38,258 nt of DNA from Bacteroidales bacterium (GTDB lineage Bacteria > Bacteroidota > Bacteroidia > Bacteroidales > UBA12077): positions 1 through 38,258 of the forward strand of contig WTBR01000171.1 in assembly GCA_013138975.1 (NCBI GenBank), written 5' to 3'. Both the position numbers and the translations under genes were made by a program. Of the stretch, positions 9,061-19,225 are shown one piece after another. How positions within the stretch are numbered: position 1 is the stretch's first letter; every line of letters begins with the position of its first letter. Under the pieces are notes generated by a model. It was not told where the DNA came from. It worked only from the letters and a program-made list of their open reading frames with translations, and searched no databases.

Positions 9061-12000
9061 GCTAACAACAATCATAATAAGACTAAAAGTAAAGGAAGTC
9101 ATCAAAAGATGTTCGTTCACAGCCTCAATGATTCTTGGGATGCTGATTTTTCGTTTCTTAAAATCAAAGAAATACTGCAAGATAAAAAAGAGAAGAAAAA
9201 AGGAAAAAAAGAGAAGACAGATAAAATAGCAAATGAGTGGGTAGCAGTTGATGTATTAAGACGCGAAAGAATTACGGAAGAAATCATTGAGAATGTGGAG
9301 AGTATCGCCTTGCCAAGAACATTATCGGGTTTAATTAAATTGAATCATTTAACGATAAAATTACCTTCCGATGATTTAAGTATACTGCACCTATATTTCG
9401 CAAAAGAATCACCTGAAGTATCCTGTATTTTAGATTCTCCTTTTGATTCATTGACAGACCCTGTGAATGATTGGCATTTCATTGGTACAGCCATTGATAT
9501 TCCAGTAGTAATTGAAAGTGAAACCGAATGGCCTTCATTTGTTAGCGTTAAAATAGAAATACCAAACACAGATGGAGTTCAGAACAACCATGATGATGAC
9601 GATAACAACCATGATGATGATGACGACAACAATGATGATGACAAAGAAAAAAAGGATAATTTCCTACCAATAACACCTAAAGACCTATTCAGTAATTATT
9701 TGGGGTTTAATAATGTACAAAAAGGCGACACATTGACTTTTAGCCCGGATGGATTAACAATTCAGACAAGAAATCAAGTTCCTTGGAAAGCAGAAGGTGA
9801 AATATTGATAGGGAAATTCAGGTTAGGTAAGCTACAGTCTTCGCAAGTCACCTATTTCATCGAAATAGAAAATGATCCGGTTTGGTTGAACAGTTTACGA
9901 ACGTTCCAAACCAATGTAATCTGTGCAACCGAACAAATCAAAACAGAAAATATTGAAGAGGAACAACAGGTAGGAGAACAGGTAGAAAATGAAACGCTTG
10001 AAACGAAAGAAAAAGAAAACGATAATAATGGTATCCCAACAAATGATTCACCTGGACTTGGTTTGGTATCAAGCATTATGTCTCGTACCGTTAAATGGCA
10101 TTTGAAAAATGGAGCGTTATCATTTGTTCCCGATCAAACTCTGTTTGAAGGAGAGATTAGAGGTGCGGCAGGAGGAGCGGCAAGAATTGGTTTTCAGGAA
10201 ATATTGATCCTGAACAACGGTCAAACCATCAAATGTAAATCAGGAGAAAAGGAAGAAGACAATGCCCATTTAAATTATAGATATAACAACGATGAGAATT
10301 TATGGACAGGTGAATTTGAGGCGAGCATCGAGCATGATAGTCAGGAACTAATAGCAGAACTTGCCGGGCAATACGGCTATGAAGATGAAATTGTGGAAGC
10401 ATGGATTCAGACAGATACAGGTGCATTAAAATTACCAATACTTGAAAGAAGCAATATTCTGGAAAAAAGACTTCAAACCTCTTCAGAGTCAATATTTAAA
10501 GGTTTGGTAAGGTTAAGCGAAGTGCCTTGGGTAAAAGAATCAGATGAACTGCCGGCAAGCCCTGATATCAGTAAAGTAAAATACAGTTCATTGCTCTTGT
10601 TAAATGCAGATAGTTTTGAAGTTTCGTTTTCGTTTTTTAATAAAGACGATGAGCTGGTTTGCAATTCTATTGATGGTGTAATTTCAGAACCAAACCTGAG
10701 ACTGGAGGATTTTTTACCTGTCTACCTACCACCTGAAAATGGTAAAAATATTTTTGATAGTAGTCCACCAGATTTTCCTTTACCTGTTGAAGATATTACT
10801 GTTGCAACAGATGATCATTTTGTTGGTCTATCGCTCATTCGAGAAAAAGATTTTATTCCGAATGCATCTGGAACCAGTTTCAAGGTAAAAATTTCATATC
10901 AGCCGGGAAAAACAGAAGGTGTTCATTTGAATGAAGGAAGGTGGATTAAAAATGAAACGGAAATTATCATTTCAGAAACACAGATTCAACAAGTTGAGTA
11001 CTGGTTTAGGCCAGCTTCCCTAAAATGGATTCCTGGTCTTCCTTTGTATGGCGATCCACGTAAAACCCCGGAAGAAGCGGTAAGCCCAAAAAGATCTTAC
11101 ATGCCATTAGGTTTGGGGAAAACAGAAAATTCTCATATCGTTTTGAGTCCCGGATCCAACTGGCAGGTGCCCATTCTTAAGGGTGGCTTTAAAGTACTTC
11201 CACAATTATCCGGCGAAATTCAAAACTCAATTTATTATTGGATTATTCCGGAATTGCCCGGAATTTCACTGGTACTGTTGGAGGATACAGAAATCAGGAT
11301 AGAAAATGGACTTCCGGTTGGTGGTAATATTCACTGGATTTGGCGACATGATATTCCTGTTCTCGACGAATTGAATGCACTGCGAACGACTGAGGACGGT
11401 GCGAAAAATGATGATTCTAAGTCCGAAAGTAAATCATGGAAAGAGCGCTTAACGCAGATGTCTCTTTTAACCAAATCACGGGCAGAATTATTGTTAGAGG
11501 CAGGCTTGCATTTCGATAACGAAGAAATAATTAAAGTTGTTGATAAAGCCGTTGTTGTCCAAAATCTATTTAAAGATCAGAATTTTGCAGGTAAGGCAAA
11601 TTTGAATGTATTACAGGGAACGGCTTCATTAACATTGGATTCAACAGAAGGCGACTTGCAATTAATCCCTGAAAACGATTTGTTAAAAGGGCCAGGCGCA
11701 TTTATGAATGTGCAGTATGAAGGCTCTGAAAATGGTTTTAAATTAACTCCATCCAAAAAAGAGAACACGCCTGTTGAAATAAAAGCGGGAACACTTTTAC
11801 CATTTCAGTCGGAAATTAACAATGAAAAGGTAACGGTAGATCACGGTGGGAATATTTCGTTTGCAATTGAAAACGATAAGGTTGGTCGACAAGTGATGAT
11901 TTTCAACAAAGCGAAATCGAGTCTGGAGAAAGTGTTTTTATGGTCACATCAGGAAATTAATCTGTCAACGGAGATTAGTCAATTAAAGCTCAATTTTTCT

Positions 12001-15000
12001 GGATTACCATTGTTTATTGAAAACGACAAGTGGGTATATGATGTAGGGAATAATTTTTTACAGGATGAACAACTCCGAAATTTTAGATGGAGTACCATCG
12101 GTAATGTAGAGTATTGGGGGCTTTCATTTCAATTGTTTAGCTTAGTGAGGGTAGAATTTTTGGAATCACAAAATACCATTCCAACCCTACCATCTGCCAT
12201 CCATTTGGAAGGTGTATTGCATTTCAGGGATTCATCGATCAAAATGGCTGACTCTGAAAGTCAAAAAGTAGAAATTACGATTTTGCATAAAAATGGGAAG
12301 TGGAATTTAGAACGCTTTTCAGGAAATGTACTATGGCCTCTGTTTGGTAAGAGTCCGGATCTTTCCTCTACATCATCCAGCGAAGTAGATTCGTTCCCAA
12401 TGATTTCCGGATCAGTTCGGATGGAGAGGAATGAAGAAGGTACCGAATTAGCTTTAGGCTTGGATGAAGAAAAAATGAAGGTTTCCTTTTTATTTATGGA
12501 ACGCACCTGGCAGTTGCCCATACAATTAAATGGAAATACTCTTAAAGGCATTGAACGTGATGATCAGTTGGAATTCAAGTTGATTCCATCAGAAGAATTT
12601 ATTAAGGGTGAATTAATTGCAACAGAAGGAAATCTTTATCTGAAAAGAAAAGATTCGGGCAATGTCTCAAATTTACGATTCAGAATTCAAGTAGCTCATG
12701 ATTCAAATGTAGAGCGAGCCTTGGTCGATTTGCAGTTTAACTACCAAATTAAGAAGACAGGAAGTTTTCTAAACCCGGATACAATAAATGTGATGTCACT
12801 TGATACCAACACGCATTTGGTTTCATTGTTGGCAAATGAAATAGATCAAATTCAATTAAGCCCGGGAAAAATATCACTTGTTATAAATAAAAAGGAAGGT
12901 GAGGAAATTGGCCTTTTTGAACTTCTTCCTGGATGGAAAATTTCTAATAAAGCAGGGCTGCATGGGTATATTTCTCTTGATATTGTGGATCCGCCTTCGG
13001 TAGATAAAGTAAGCTCAGCACCATTAAATAGTGCACAGATTATTATTGAAACAGGAATAGAAACACCCGATTTGCTTTCGGCAGTAGTCCATTATGGAGT
13101 GTTCAAAGATCAACCCTCGAAGTTAGAAATAAAGCTCACGGGTATTTTGAAGCTTCAAAACCTAATTTCGTGGTCATTAGAGGACGGTACTGCCCTAAGT
13201 CATGAAACTGAATTTGTATTGCGACAAGCGAGTTTATCGGGAGAACGCCTGGATACAACTGGAAGTGCTTTTTTTAGACCGAAATATATAGAAAATAAGA
13301 ATGATGGATTATCAGGGATGATTGAAGTACCATGTTTGGCAAAACATAAAATTATTCAACAGAAGGAGGATGAAGAAGAGTTGCTTTTAGAATGGACTGC
13401 TCCTCAAAATATCAGATTTGCATCACCCCAAAGTTTTACTGAAGAAGTACTACTTCGAGGGAATAAAACAGTCTTATCCGCCTCAATTGTCCATAGTAAA
13501 AAGAAGAAAGAAGATGACAAACAGTTTAAAGACATTGAAGTAAACTTCGAACCCTCGAACGAAATTGAACAAGGATTTTTAGGCGCTTTGGGCGATGAGC
13601 TTGCTAAAGTTCTCGTAACAGAGAACGACTTGATGATTATAGATGCGACAGAAGCATTTTGGCTGAGACCAGGTCCCGAAGGAATTCAGGACAGGTCAGA
13701 AATAGAGTTATGGAGACAACAGCAAATGGCTTTGGTTGCTATTCCGACTTTTCATGATGACTATGATGATTCAGGAAAGACTAGCTCAAAAGAGTGGTAT
13801 CGATTGGCAATACCTTTTATTACGGATACGACAGAGTTTATTGCTTCGCAAGCCAATGAACGTTTAAACGAACTTCTGAGTAATAAAAATGGAGGGAACA
13901 GCACCGAAAGTGACAGCGTAATTGAATCGCAAAGTAGAATCCCAAGATCAAGATTATTAAACCTCTCGCAAATAAATCAATTTTCACTCGATCATCAGCC
14001 TAAATTTTCCGAATATAAATCCGTTTTAGATCAGGTGGTTTTAGATCCAGCCGGTTATGAGAAATTAGTACCCTTTACATCTTCAATAGTAGGTTTTGAA
14101 CCGGGGTGGTTAAGTTTCAGGGATTGGCAGTTGAATGGAAATGAAGATACTGCCTTAGGAATTCCATTTGGTTCAACTCATACGATCCTGACGCATCTAA
14201 TTCAATCCGTTGAAGACAAAAACCTGATGGCTGCCACTGAATTAGTACCCAATAAAAACAGCATCAAGCTACCAACTGAAGATGAAGAGGCCAAAGTTGG
14301 GACATATTTTTATATGAGCCCTGTACACGCTTTGTACAATGTTACTGTTCCTGTTAAAAAATCATCTCATCTGTTAAAGCAATTAGCAGGAACTCCTAGA
14401 GTCTTCATTGATTGGAAGGGATTGAAATCAGTTGATGAACTGGATTATATTCCCATGGAAGTAGAAGAAAAAGTATTGGAATGGGTAAATAATCTTTCGA
14501 AAGAAGAGCTCAGAGCCAAAGTGCCGGATGCGCCAGGTGGTTATTCGATCACAGAAGAAGGTTACGGAATAGGAACATTGGTTATTGATCGCATAAAGAA
14601 ATGGATTGTCGACAATGGGTCAATGACGAATTTGAACATGCTATTGGAAATCAAAGGCTTTGGAATCGATAAAATCAGTGATCTTATTTATGCGGTGGCA
14701 TCAGAAATGTATGTACTTAATTTCGATACAGGCCAATTTCAGGAGGTGCGAGTACAACTTGAATTCTGGCTTCCTGCTAAGGGAACATCAACTGGAAATG
14801 CGAATTCAGAATTTGTATTGGCGTCAAAAAATATCTTCTTGCTTGGAATTGAAAAAGGAGACAGCTGGGAAACGGTTCTTTTCCCGACAGAAAATACTGA
14901 AAATGAATCAAAATTACAGGTAAAAGTTTGGGAATGGGTAGCGAAAGAAACAACACGATTAAATACTGATACCTCACCATTGTTAAGGGCAAGTCTGATG

Positions 15001-16770
15001 AATCCTTCATCAATTCTTGGTCAACGTACATATTATTTAATGGATAGTGTAACCAGAAAGGGTAGTGTAATGAAAACAAAACCACAAAGTCTTTCTGTTG
15101 CTCATCCAATGATTCCGGATCCCCGATTAGAATTTATGGTAAAAACACCATTAAGTGATACGATGCTTGCCGGACCAGAGTTATTAGCCGGAAAAGTGTA
15201 TTATGAACCACGCACCTTATCTGATCCTTTTGAGCCTGTGGTAGATAATGACTATTCCGTAGGAATAATTTATAATGCCAGCATTGAGCCTGAAATAATT
15301 GAAAAGGGAGAAATGGCCGTACTTAAATGGAAGAATGCCATGGCTGCTGCCGTACTAGAACTCTCTGAGAAGGGAAAAGAAGGTTTCAAAGCCCTTAAAG
15401 GAATTGAAAAAGACGATAATAATGAATATAAGTATGAACTAGTCCCAAATGTAACAACAATATATGTATTAAGGCTTAAAGATGAAACTGGCGAATTAGA
15501 TCGCGTAGAGGTTTCTGTTAGAGTTAAAGTTCCGGCGGCAGGAAGCGCATTGGGTCTGAACTATAAGTTCACAGGTATCGCACCAGGTATGCACCATCCC
15601 TCCCGAATGTCAGCAAAAAATGGAGGATATCAAAATTGGGTGGAGATGACACGCGATTTACGTTTCAAGGATTTTACTCGAAAGGAAGAATTGTCAGTCT
15701 TCGAGCCAGGAACATTGCTTCCTGCATCCAGAAAAATAGGCATGGAAGATATAGACGAAAGTCCGGTAAACTTGTTAGATATGAATCCATTCTTAGCTGT
15801 TCGTGCATCCCACATTTATGCTTCGGGCAAACCGGGAGGTATGATGCGCTTCAGAACGGCAATGTTGACAGAAGATTCTACAGGGATTGTCCGCAGAAAA
15901 GGTTCATGGGCACACGATATTCGGTATCCGAGACCGGTACCTTTGCCACGAGAACTTTATCCTTTTAATCCTGATTTGAGTGAAGAAAATGATGCTGTCC
16001 TTCGGGCAAGCTGTAAAGTTGAAACACGATATGGTGCCGAACCATTCACCTATCGGGAATTGTCATGGCAAGATCCCATCTACAACAGAAGGTTACATGC
16101 CGTAGCACAGGAAAAGACTTCAGGGTATTTGTCTCTGGGGCTTGACAGGTCTGTATATGCCGGAAATGATGTTTGCTATCCGGAGATAAAAATTCTGGAA
16201 GGCATCGAAGAAGCTTGGTCAGTAGAACTGAAGGTGAAGATCCAGCGAGAGATCGACTCAGTTCCTGAACCCATAGAAATACTGTCTTATACAATCACTC
16301 CAACTACAGTTCTAAATAGTTTAAAAGAAGAACTCACGACTGTGAAAGATGGAGATTCAGCCAGATATGTATTCGAAATAGGAATAGGTGACATTGACTT
16401 AACAAACGAGGATGAGAATTTTGTAATTGAGACAATTGAAAATGAAGATCAATTGATTGCTGAAGCGATTGTTTTTATAGGAGGCGAAGCTAAATATACA
16501 GTTGTTCTAAACGCATTAATCCGTACCGATAAGGATGTATGGTCGCAGCCACAGAATGCATTTTCAGTAATTAGAAATGAAGGCACCAGAAGTGAGATTG
16601 CAGCATTTGGCTGGATTCCAAAACCTAAGATAGTGAAGCGTAAAGATCGTTTTCGTGCTGATAGCTGGGAAGGGACATTCAAGTATCAGGATGTCTTTAT
16701 TCAGCAGCACGAAAGTGAATTAAGCTACGAGATAAAAAGTTTCACCGCCTATGGCGAAATGATGATGTAA
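9058..16770 (+). CDS. Giant protein 2 (2570 aa) with Ig-like domain, putative CIS cargo or fibre
   Basis: The start is placed at ATG 9058 because GGGAGG lies just upstream and the previous gene stops 2 nt before. An in-frame ATG at 8986 would overlap that gene by 70 nt. There is no signal peptide. Near the N terminus are a Lys-rich block (nt ~9180-9230) and an Asp/Asn/His-rich block (residues ~176-200). Most of the protein is beta-rich and unrecognised. Residues ~1856-1885 (LLEIKGFGIDKISDLIY) resemble a helix-hairpin-helix motif. Residues ~2065-2160 fit the bacterial Ig-like fold seen in many surface proteins: start SIEPEIIEKGEMAVLKW, end TTIYVLRLKDETGE. It is the same size class as its neighbour, but no clear sequence similarity between the two was seen. 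It is coupled to the next gene by a 1-nt gap. Function unknown; a multidomain structural protein or a cargo is plausible. Confidence 0.9.
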   Translation: MANNNHNKTKSKGSHQKMFVHSLNDSWDADFSFLKIKEILQDKKEKKKGKKEKTDKIANEWVAVDVLRRERITEEIIENVESIALPRTLSGLIKLNHLTIKLPSDDLSILHLYFAKESPEVSCILDSPFDSLTDPVNDWHFIGTAIDIPVVIESETEWPSFVSVKIEIPNTDGVQNNHDDDDNNHDDDDDNNDDDKEKKDNFLPITPKDLFSNYLGFNNVQKGDTLTFSPDGLTIQTRNQVPWKAEGEILIGKFRLGKLQSSQVTYFIEIENDPVWLNSLRTFQTNVICATEQIKTENIEEEQQVGEQVENETLETKEKENDNNGIPTNDSPGLGLVSSIMSRTVKWHLKNGALSFVPDQTLFEGEIRGAAGGAARIGFQEILILNNGQTIKCKSGEKEEDNAHLNYRYNNDENLWTGEFEASIEHDSQELIAELAGQYGYEDEIVEAWIQTDTGALKLPILERSNILEKRLQTSSESIFKGLVRLSEVPWVKESDELPASPDISKVKYSSLLLLNADSFEVSFSFFNKDDELVCNSIDGVISEPNLRLEDFLPVYLPPENGKNIFDSSPPDFPLPVEDITVATDDHFVGLSLIREKDFIPNASGTSFKVKISYQPGKTEGVHLNEGRWIKNETEIIISETQIQQVEYWFRPASLKWIPGLPLYGDPRKTPEEAVSPKRSYMPLGLGKTENSHIVLSPGSNWQVPILKGGFKVLPQLSGEIQNSIYYWIIPELPGISLVLLEDTEIRIENGLPVGGNIHWIWRHDIPVLDELNALRTTEDGAKNDDSKSESKSWKERLTQMSLLTKSRAELLLEAGLHFDNEEIIKVVDKAVVVQNLFKDQNFAGKANLNVLQGTASLTLDSTEGDLQLIPENDLLKGPGAFMNVQYEGSENGFKLTPSKKENTPVEIKAGTLLPFQSEINNEKVTVDHGGNISFAIENDKVGRQVMIFNKAKSSLEKVFLWSHQEINLSTEISQLKLNFSGLPLFIENDKWVYDVGNNFLQDEQLRNFRWSTIGNVEYWGLSFQLFSLVRVEFLESQNTIPTLPSAIHLEGVLHFRDSSIKMADSESQKVEITILHKNGKWNLERFSGNVLWPLFGKSPDLSSTSSSEVDSFPMISGSVRMERNEEGTELALGLDEEKMKVSFLFMERTWQLPIQLNGNTLKGIERDDQLEFKLIPSEEFIKGELIATEGNLYLKRKDSGNVSNLRFRIQVAHDSNVERALVDLQFNYQIKKTGSFLNPDTINVMSLDTNTHLVSLLANEIDQIQLSPGKISLVINKKEGEEIGLFELLPGWKISNKAGLHGYISLDIVDPPSVDKVSSAPLNSAQIIIETGIETPDLLSAVVHYGVFKDQPSKLEIKLTGILKLQNLISWSLEDGTALSHETEFVLRQASLSGERLDTTGSAFFRPKYIENKNDGLSGMIEVPCLAKHKIIQQKEDEEELLLEWTAPQNIRFASPQSFTEEVLLRGNKTVLSASIVHSKKKKEDDKQFKDIEVNFEPSNEIEQGFLGALGDELAKVLVTENDLMIIDATEAFWLRPGPEGIQDRSEIELWRQQQMALVAIPTFHDDYDDSGKTSSKEWYRLAIPFITDTTEFIASQANERLNELLSNKNGGNSTESDSVIESQSRIPRSRLLNLSQINQFSLDHQPKFSEYKSVLDQVVLDPAGYEKLVPFTSSIVGFEPGWLSFRDWQLNGNEDTALGIPFGSTHTILTHLIQSVEDKNLMAATELVPNKNSIKLPTEDEEAKVGTYFYMSPVHALYNVTVPVKKSSHLLKQLAGTPRVFIDWKGLKSVDELDYIPMEVEEKVLEWVNNLSKEELRAKVPDAPGGYSITEEGYGIGTLVIDRIKKWIVDNGSMTNLNMLLEIKGFGIDKISDLIYAVASEMYVLNFDTGQFQEVRVQLEFWLPAKGTSTGNANSEFVLASKNIFLLGIEKGDSWETVLFPTENTENESKLQVKVWEWVAKETTRLNTDTSPLLRASLMNPSSILGQRTYYLMDSVTRKGSVMKTKPQSLSVAHPMIPDPRLEFMVKTPLSDTMLAGPELLAGKVYYEPRTLSDPFEPVVDNDYSVGIIYNASIEPEIIEKGEMAVLKWKNAMAAAVLELSEKGKEGFKALKGIEKDDNNEYKYELVPNVTTIYVLRLKDETGELDRVEVSVRVKVPAAGSALGLNYKFTGIAPGMHHPSRMSAKNGGYQNWVEMTRDLRFKDFTRKEELSVFEPGTLLPASRKIGMEDIDESPVNLLDMNPFLAVRASHIYASGKPGGMMRFRTAMLTEDSTGIVRRKGSWAHDIRYPRPVPLPRELYPFNPDLSEENDAVLRASCKVETRYGAEPFTYRELSWQDPIYNRRLHAVAQEKTSGYLSLGLDRSVYAGNDVCYPEIKILEGIEEAWSVELKVKIQREIDSVPEPIEILSYTITPTTVLNSLKEELTTVKDGDSARYVFEIGIGDIDLTNEDENFVIETIENEDQLIAEAIVFIGGEAKYTVVLNALIRTDKDVWSQPQNAFSVIRNEGTRSEIAAFGWIPKPKIVKRKDRFRADSWEGTFKYQDVFIQQHESELSYEIKSFTAYGEMMM

Positions 16771-16771
16771 T

Positions 16772-19216
16772 ATGGATTTAAGAGAATTGATACCGCCGGT
16801 ACCACAAGATGTTCCCGAATTAATTTCGGGAAAGTCGGGAATTTATGTCGTTACGCTCCAGCTTTGGTTGAAAATGTTGGGATATGATTGTGGTGCTGTA
16901 GATGGGCAATTTGGTACTTCAGTTAAAGAACAGGTTATAAAGTTCAAGAAGAATAAATTGAATGAAGAAACCCCTGATGAAATTGTTGGTTTTGATACAT
17001 GGTCGGCAATGGATGATTTATTAAAAGATAGGTTACCGCCTGATCCAGAAGCGATAGATCGTTCTGAGTTTCCCGAAAGAAGGGACTATGAAACTGAAGA
17101 AGCGTATTCATATGCTGTGCGAATGGGGCTAGAAGCAATTGGTTTTCGCCCAGAGGTTCAGGAAGGCGAGTTCTATCTTGAAATAGATGAATCGGGCTTT
17201 GGTATTCTCGACAACATTCCTGCAGGAATTTATAGCTTGGAAATGGCCGACGATTCAAGTACTCCAACTCCCGATTTGGCTTACGACGAAGAAGCAGGGA
17301 GCATGGAAGTTCGTTTGTACGATGAGAACGAGAATCCAATTCAAGGAAAGGTAAAGCTGACGAATGAAACTCCTGAGCCAGAATCTTTGAGGAAAACGAT
17401 TCGATTGTTTAAGGCACTATCAAGAGAGAAAGACGTATTGGAAGATAAGCATGGAAATGAGGTGAACCCAAAGTCCATTGATGGAAAATTTTATGCTACC
17501 AACAAAAAGATGTGGGAGGAGTTTCCAACAAGTTGGGGACAGTTTTATGGTGCGCCATGGATGGGGACAATTTTCGATCCAACCAATCAGAATCACTTAA
17601 CTGTAAATCCAGGAGATATTAACTGGGCGACATATGAAACTATTGAACTTTTGTATAACTGGGGTGTGAAGCATATAGAAGGTAGTGATGATCCTGATTA
17701 TGCATTGATAGGGGTGCGTCACTTGAACCATTCAAAAGGCGGAAATACGATTGTAGAGAATTTGATTAATGTGAGATCTGATTTCTCACAAATAGGGCAA
17801 TCCATTTCGCTGCAACTTCCGAGAAAAACATCGAGAATTGTTACCGGAAATGAGACAGGGCAGAAATACGGTGGAATTGACTATGATTCGGATGAGTATA
17901 ATACTGGTGCTTTCGAAAAGATGTTTAAATCATTTGCACAAGTAAGTTTTGGCTTTCAAATTAGATGTCCTGATAAAGAGATTGTGGATAGGCTGAATGA
18001 ACCAGATATTCTTACTGGAGGTGTCAAGATTCAATCAGATAATTTTAAAAATAATCGATCTATTAATGCCTCCGCTAATAGGAGGACATTACTTAAACGA
18101 AAAGATTCAACTTGTAAATTGGGGTATCATGGATTTCCATGGATTCATGATGAGAACGGGAGAATTATTAAATGGAGGTGTATTGATTTAAATTTTGATA
18201 AGCTATTTATTTTAGATCCAAAACCAGATAATGTTTCATTCAATGTCCCATCCGGAATAGCAGCACCCATTTTGAATGTAAATCAATTTAACTCCCCAAG
18301 TCTTTATAAAATAAAGAAAGGCAACCTCTATCCCATGGTAAATACAAAGATGGCCAGACTTCTCAATGAATTAATGAATTCCTATGGTGTAGTTATGTTG
18401 CGGTATTCAAATAGCTATATAGAGTATAAAAAAGTATGGAATTTCTGGTATTATTTTGAGCTAGATTCATCAGGTAATTTCTTGGCTGACTATTCGCTTC
18501 ATCTGTACGGTATACGGTTGAGAGACGGTGCTTATGATCTCATTAAAGGCAACAAACATTTTGAATCAAACCCACTTAAAATTGTTGACAATGGTGGTTA
18601 TAATCAGTATTCTCCTGGGTGGTGGCAGGATGCAATACCTCCTCACGTACCAAGTTTACATGTAAGCTATTCAACAAATGCAGATAGATCCATCTTCTCT
18701 CACATTGAGGCCTACTCACTTCAGACAGGTCAAATAATGGGACGATTTGACAATGATGGAAGTAATTTCACCAGATTGGTTAATAGAACACCAACGGATG
18801 CCATGGGATATTACCCCCTAACAAATGTGAATCCGGCCGATATGGCTGGAAATTATTTAGTTCATGTCGATAATGGGTTTACAAATCGGCATGCAGCAAT
18901 TGAAACTGCTGGCCAGGGCTATATACTTTTCGTCTGGGATGTTTTAATACAAGAGCAAGGAAATTCTGAATTGTTACATGAATTGAAAGATGGCACTACC
19001 ATTACAGAAGTGATATTGAACAGGATTCAGTTGGCCTACGATCAACTAAGAGACAGCAAAATAAGTACTGCAGGTACCTTACGGGATAGAGCTGGTGTAG
19101 TTTTAATTCAGGCTGGTAGAGTATTAATAGATCCTAAAACACTTATTCCAACTAATCTTAAAATAATACGAACAAATAGTGCGGGCATTGAAATTCCTAA
19201 AATTTGGGAACCTTAA
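16772..19216 (+). CDS. 814-aa protein with N-terminal peptidoglycan-binding domain
   Basis: Residues ~18-90 match the PG_binding_1 fold, a three-helix domain that binds peptidoglycan or serves as a docking module. The key stretch is VVTLQLWLKMLGYDCGAVDG, followed by FGTSVKEQVIKFKK and a G-F-D-T-W-S-A end. A short beta-rich segment follows (~135-205, including a carboxypeptidase-regulatory-like EVRLYDENENPIQGKVKL). The remaining ~600 residues are unrecognised, rich in Trp, Tyr and Asn, and show no hydrolase motif I can name. There is no signal peptide. It starts 1 nt after the stop of giant gene 2 and ends 9 nt before the CHAT-like gene, so it is almost certainly in the same operon. Inference: a cargo or cell-wall-targeting component. 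A muralytic C-terminal domain from an unfamiliar family cannot be excluded. Confidence 0.85.
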   Translation: MDLRELIPPVPQDVPELISGKSGIYVVTLQLWLKMLGYDCGAVDGQFGTSVKEQVIKFKKNKLNEETPDEIVGFDTWSAMDDLLKDRLPPDPEAIDRSEFPERRDYETEEAYSYAVRMGLEAIGFRPEVQEGEFYLEIDESGFGILDNIPAGIYSLEMADDSSTPTPDLAYDEEAGSMEVRLYDENENPIQGKVKLTNETPEPESLRKTIRLFKALSREKDVLEDKHGNEVNPKSIDGKFYATNKKMWEEFPTSWGQFYGAPWMGTIFDPTNQNHLTVNPGDINWATYETIELLYNWGVKHIEGSDDPDYALIGVRHLNHSKGGNTIVENLINVRSDFSQIGQSISLQLPRKTSRIVTGNETGQKYGGIDYDSDEYNTGAFEKMFKSFAQVSFGFQIRCPDKEIVDRLNEPDILTGGVKIQSDNFKNNRSINASANRRTLLKRKDSTCKLGYHGFPWIHDENGRIIKWRCIDLNFDKLFILDPKPDNVSFNVPSGIAAPILNVNQFNSPSLYKIKKGNLYPMVNTKMARLLNELMNSYGVVMLRYSNSYIEYKKVWNFWYYFELDSSGNFLADYSLHLYGIRLRDGAYDLIKGNKHFESNPLKIVDNGGYNQYSPGWWQDAIPPHVPSLHVSYSTNADRSIFSHIEAYSLQTGQIMGRFDNDGSNFTRLVNRTPTDAMGYYPLTNVNPADMAGNYLVHVDNGFTNRHAAIETAGQGYILFVWDVLIQEQGNSELLHELKDGTTITEVILNRIQLAYDQLRDSKISTAGTLRDRAGVVLIQAGRVLIDPKTLIPTNLKIIRTNSAGIEIPKIWEP

Positions 19217-19225
19217 TTATTAAAG

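Noticed and set aside
16944..17339. 131-codon open frame on the - strand
   Set aside because: It lies wholly inside the PG-binding protein gene on the other strand, has no domain-like sequence and no start signals.
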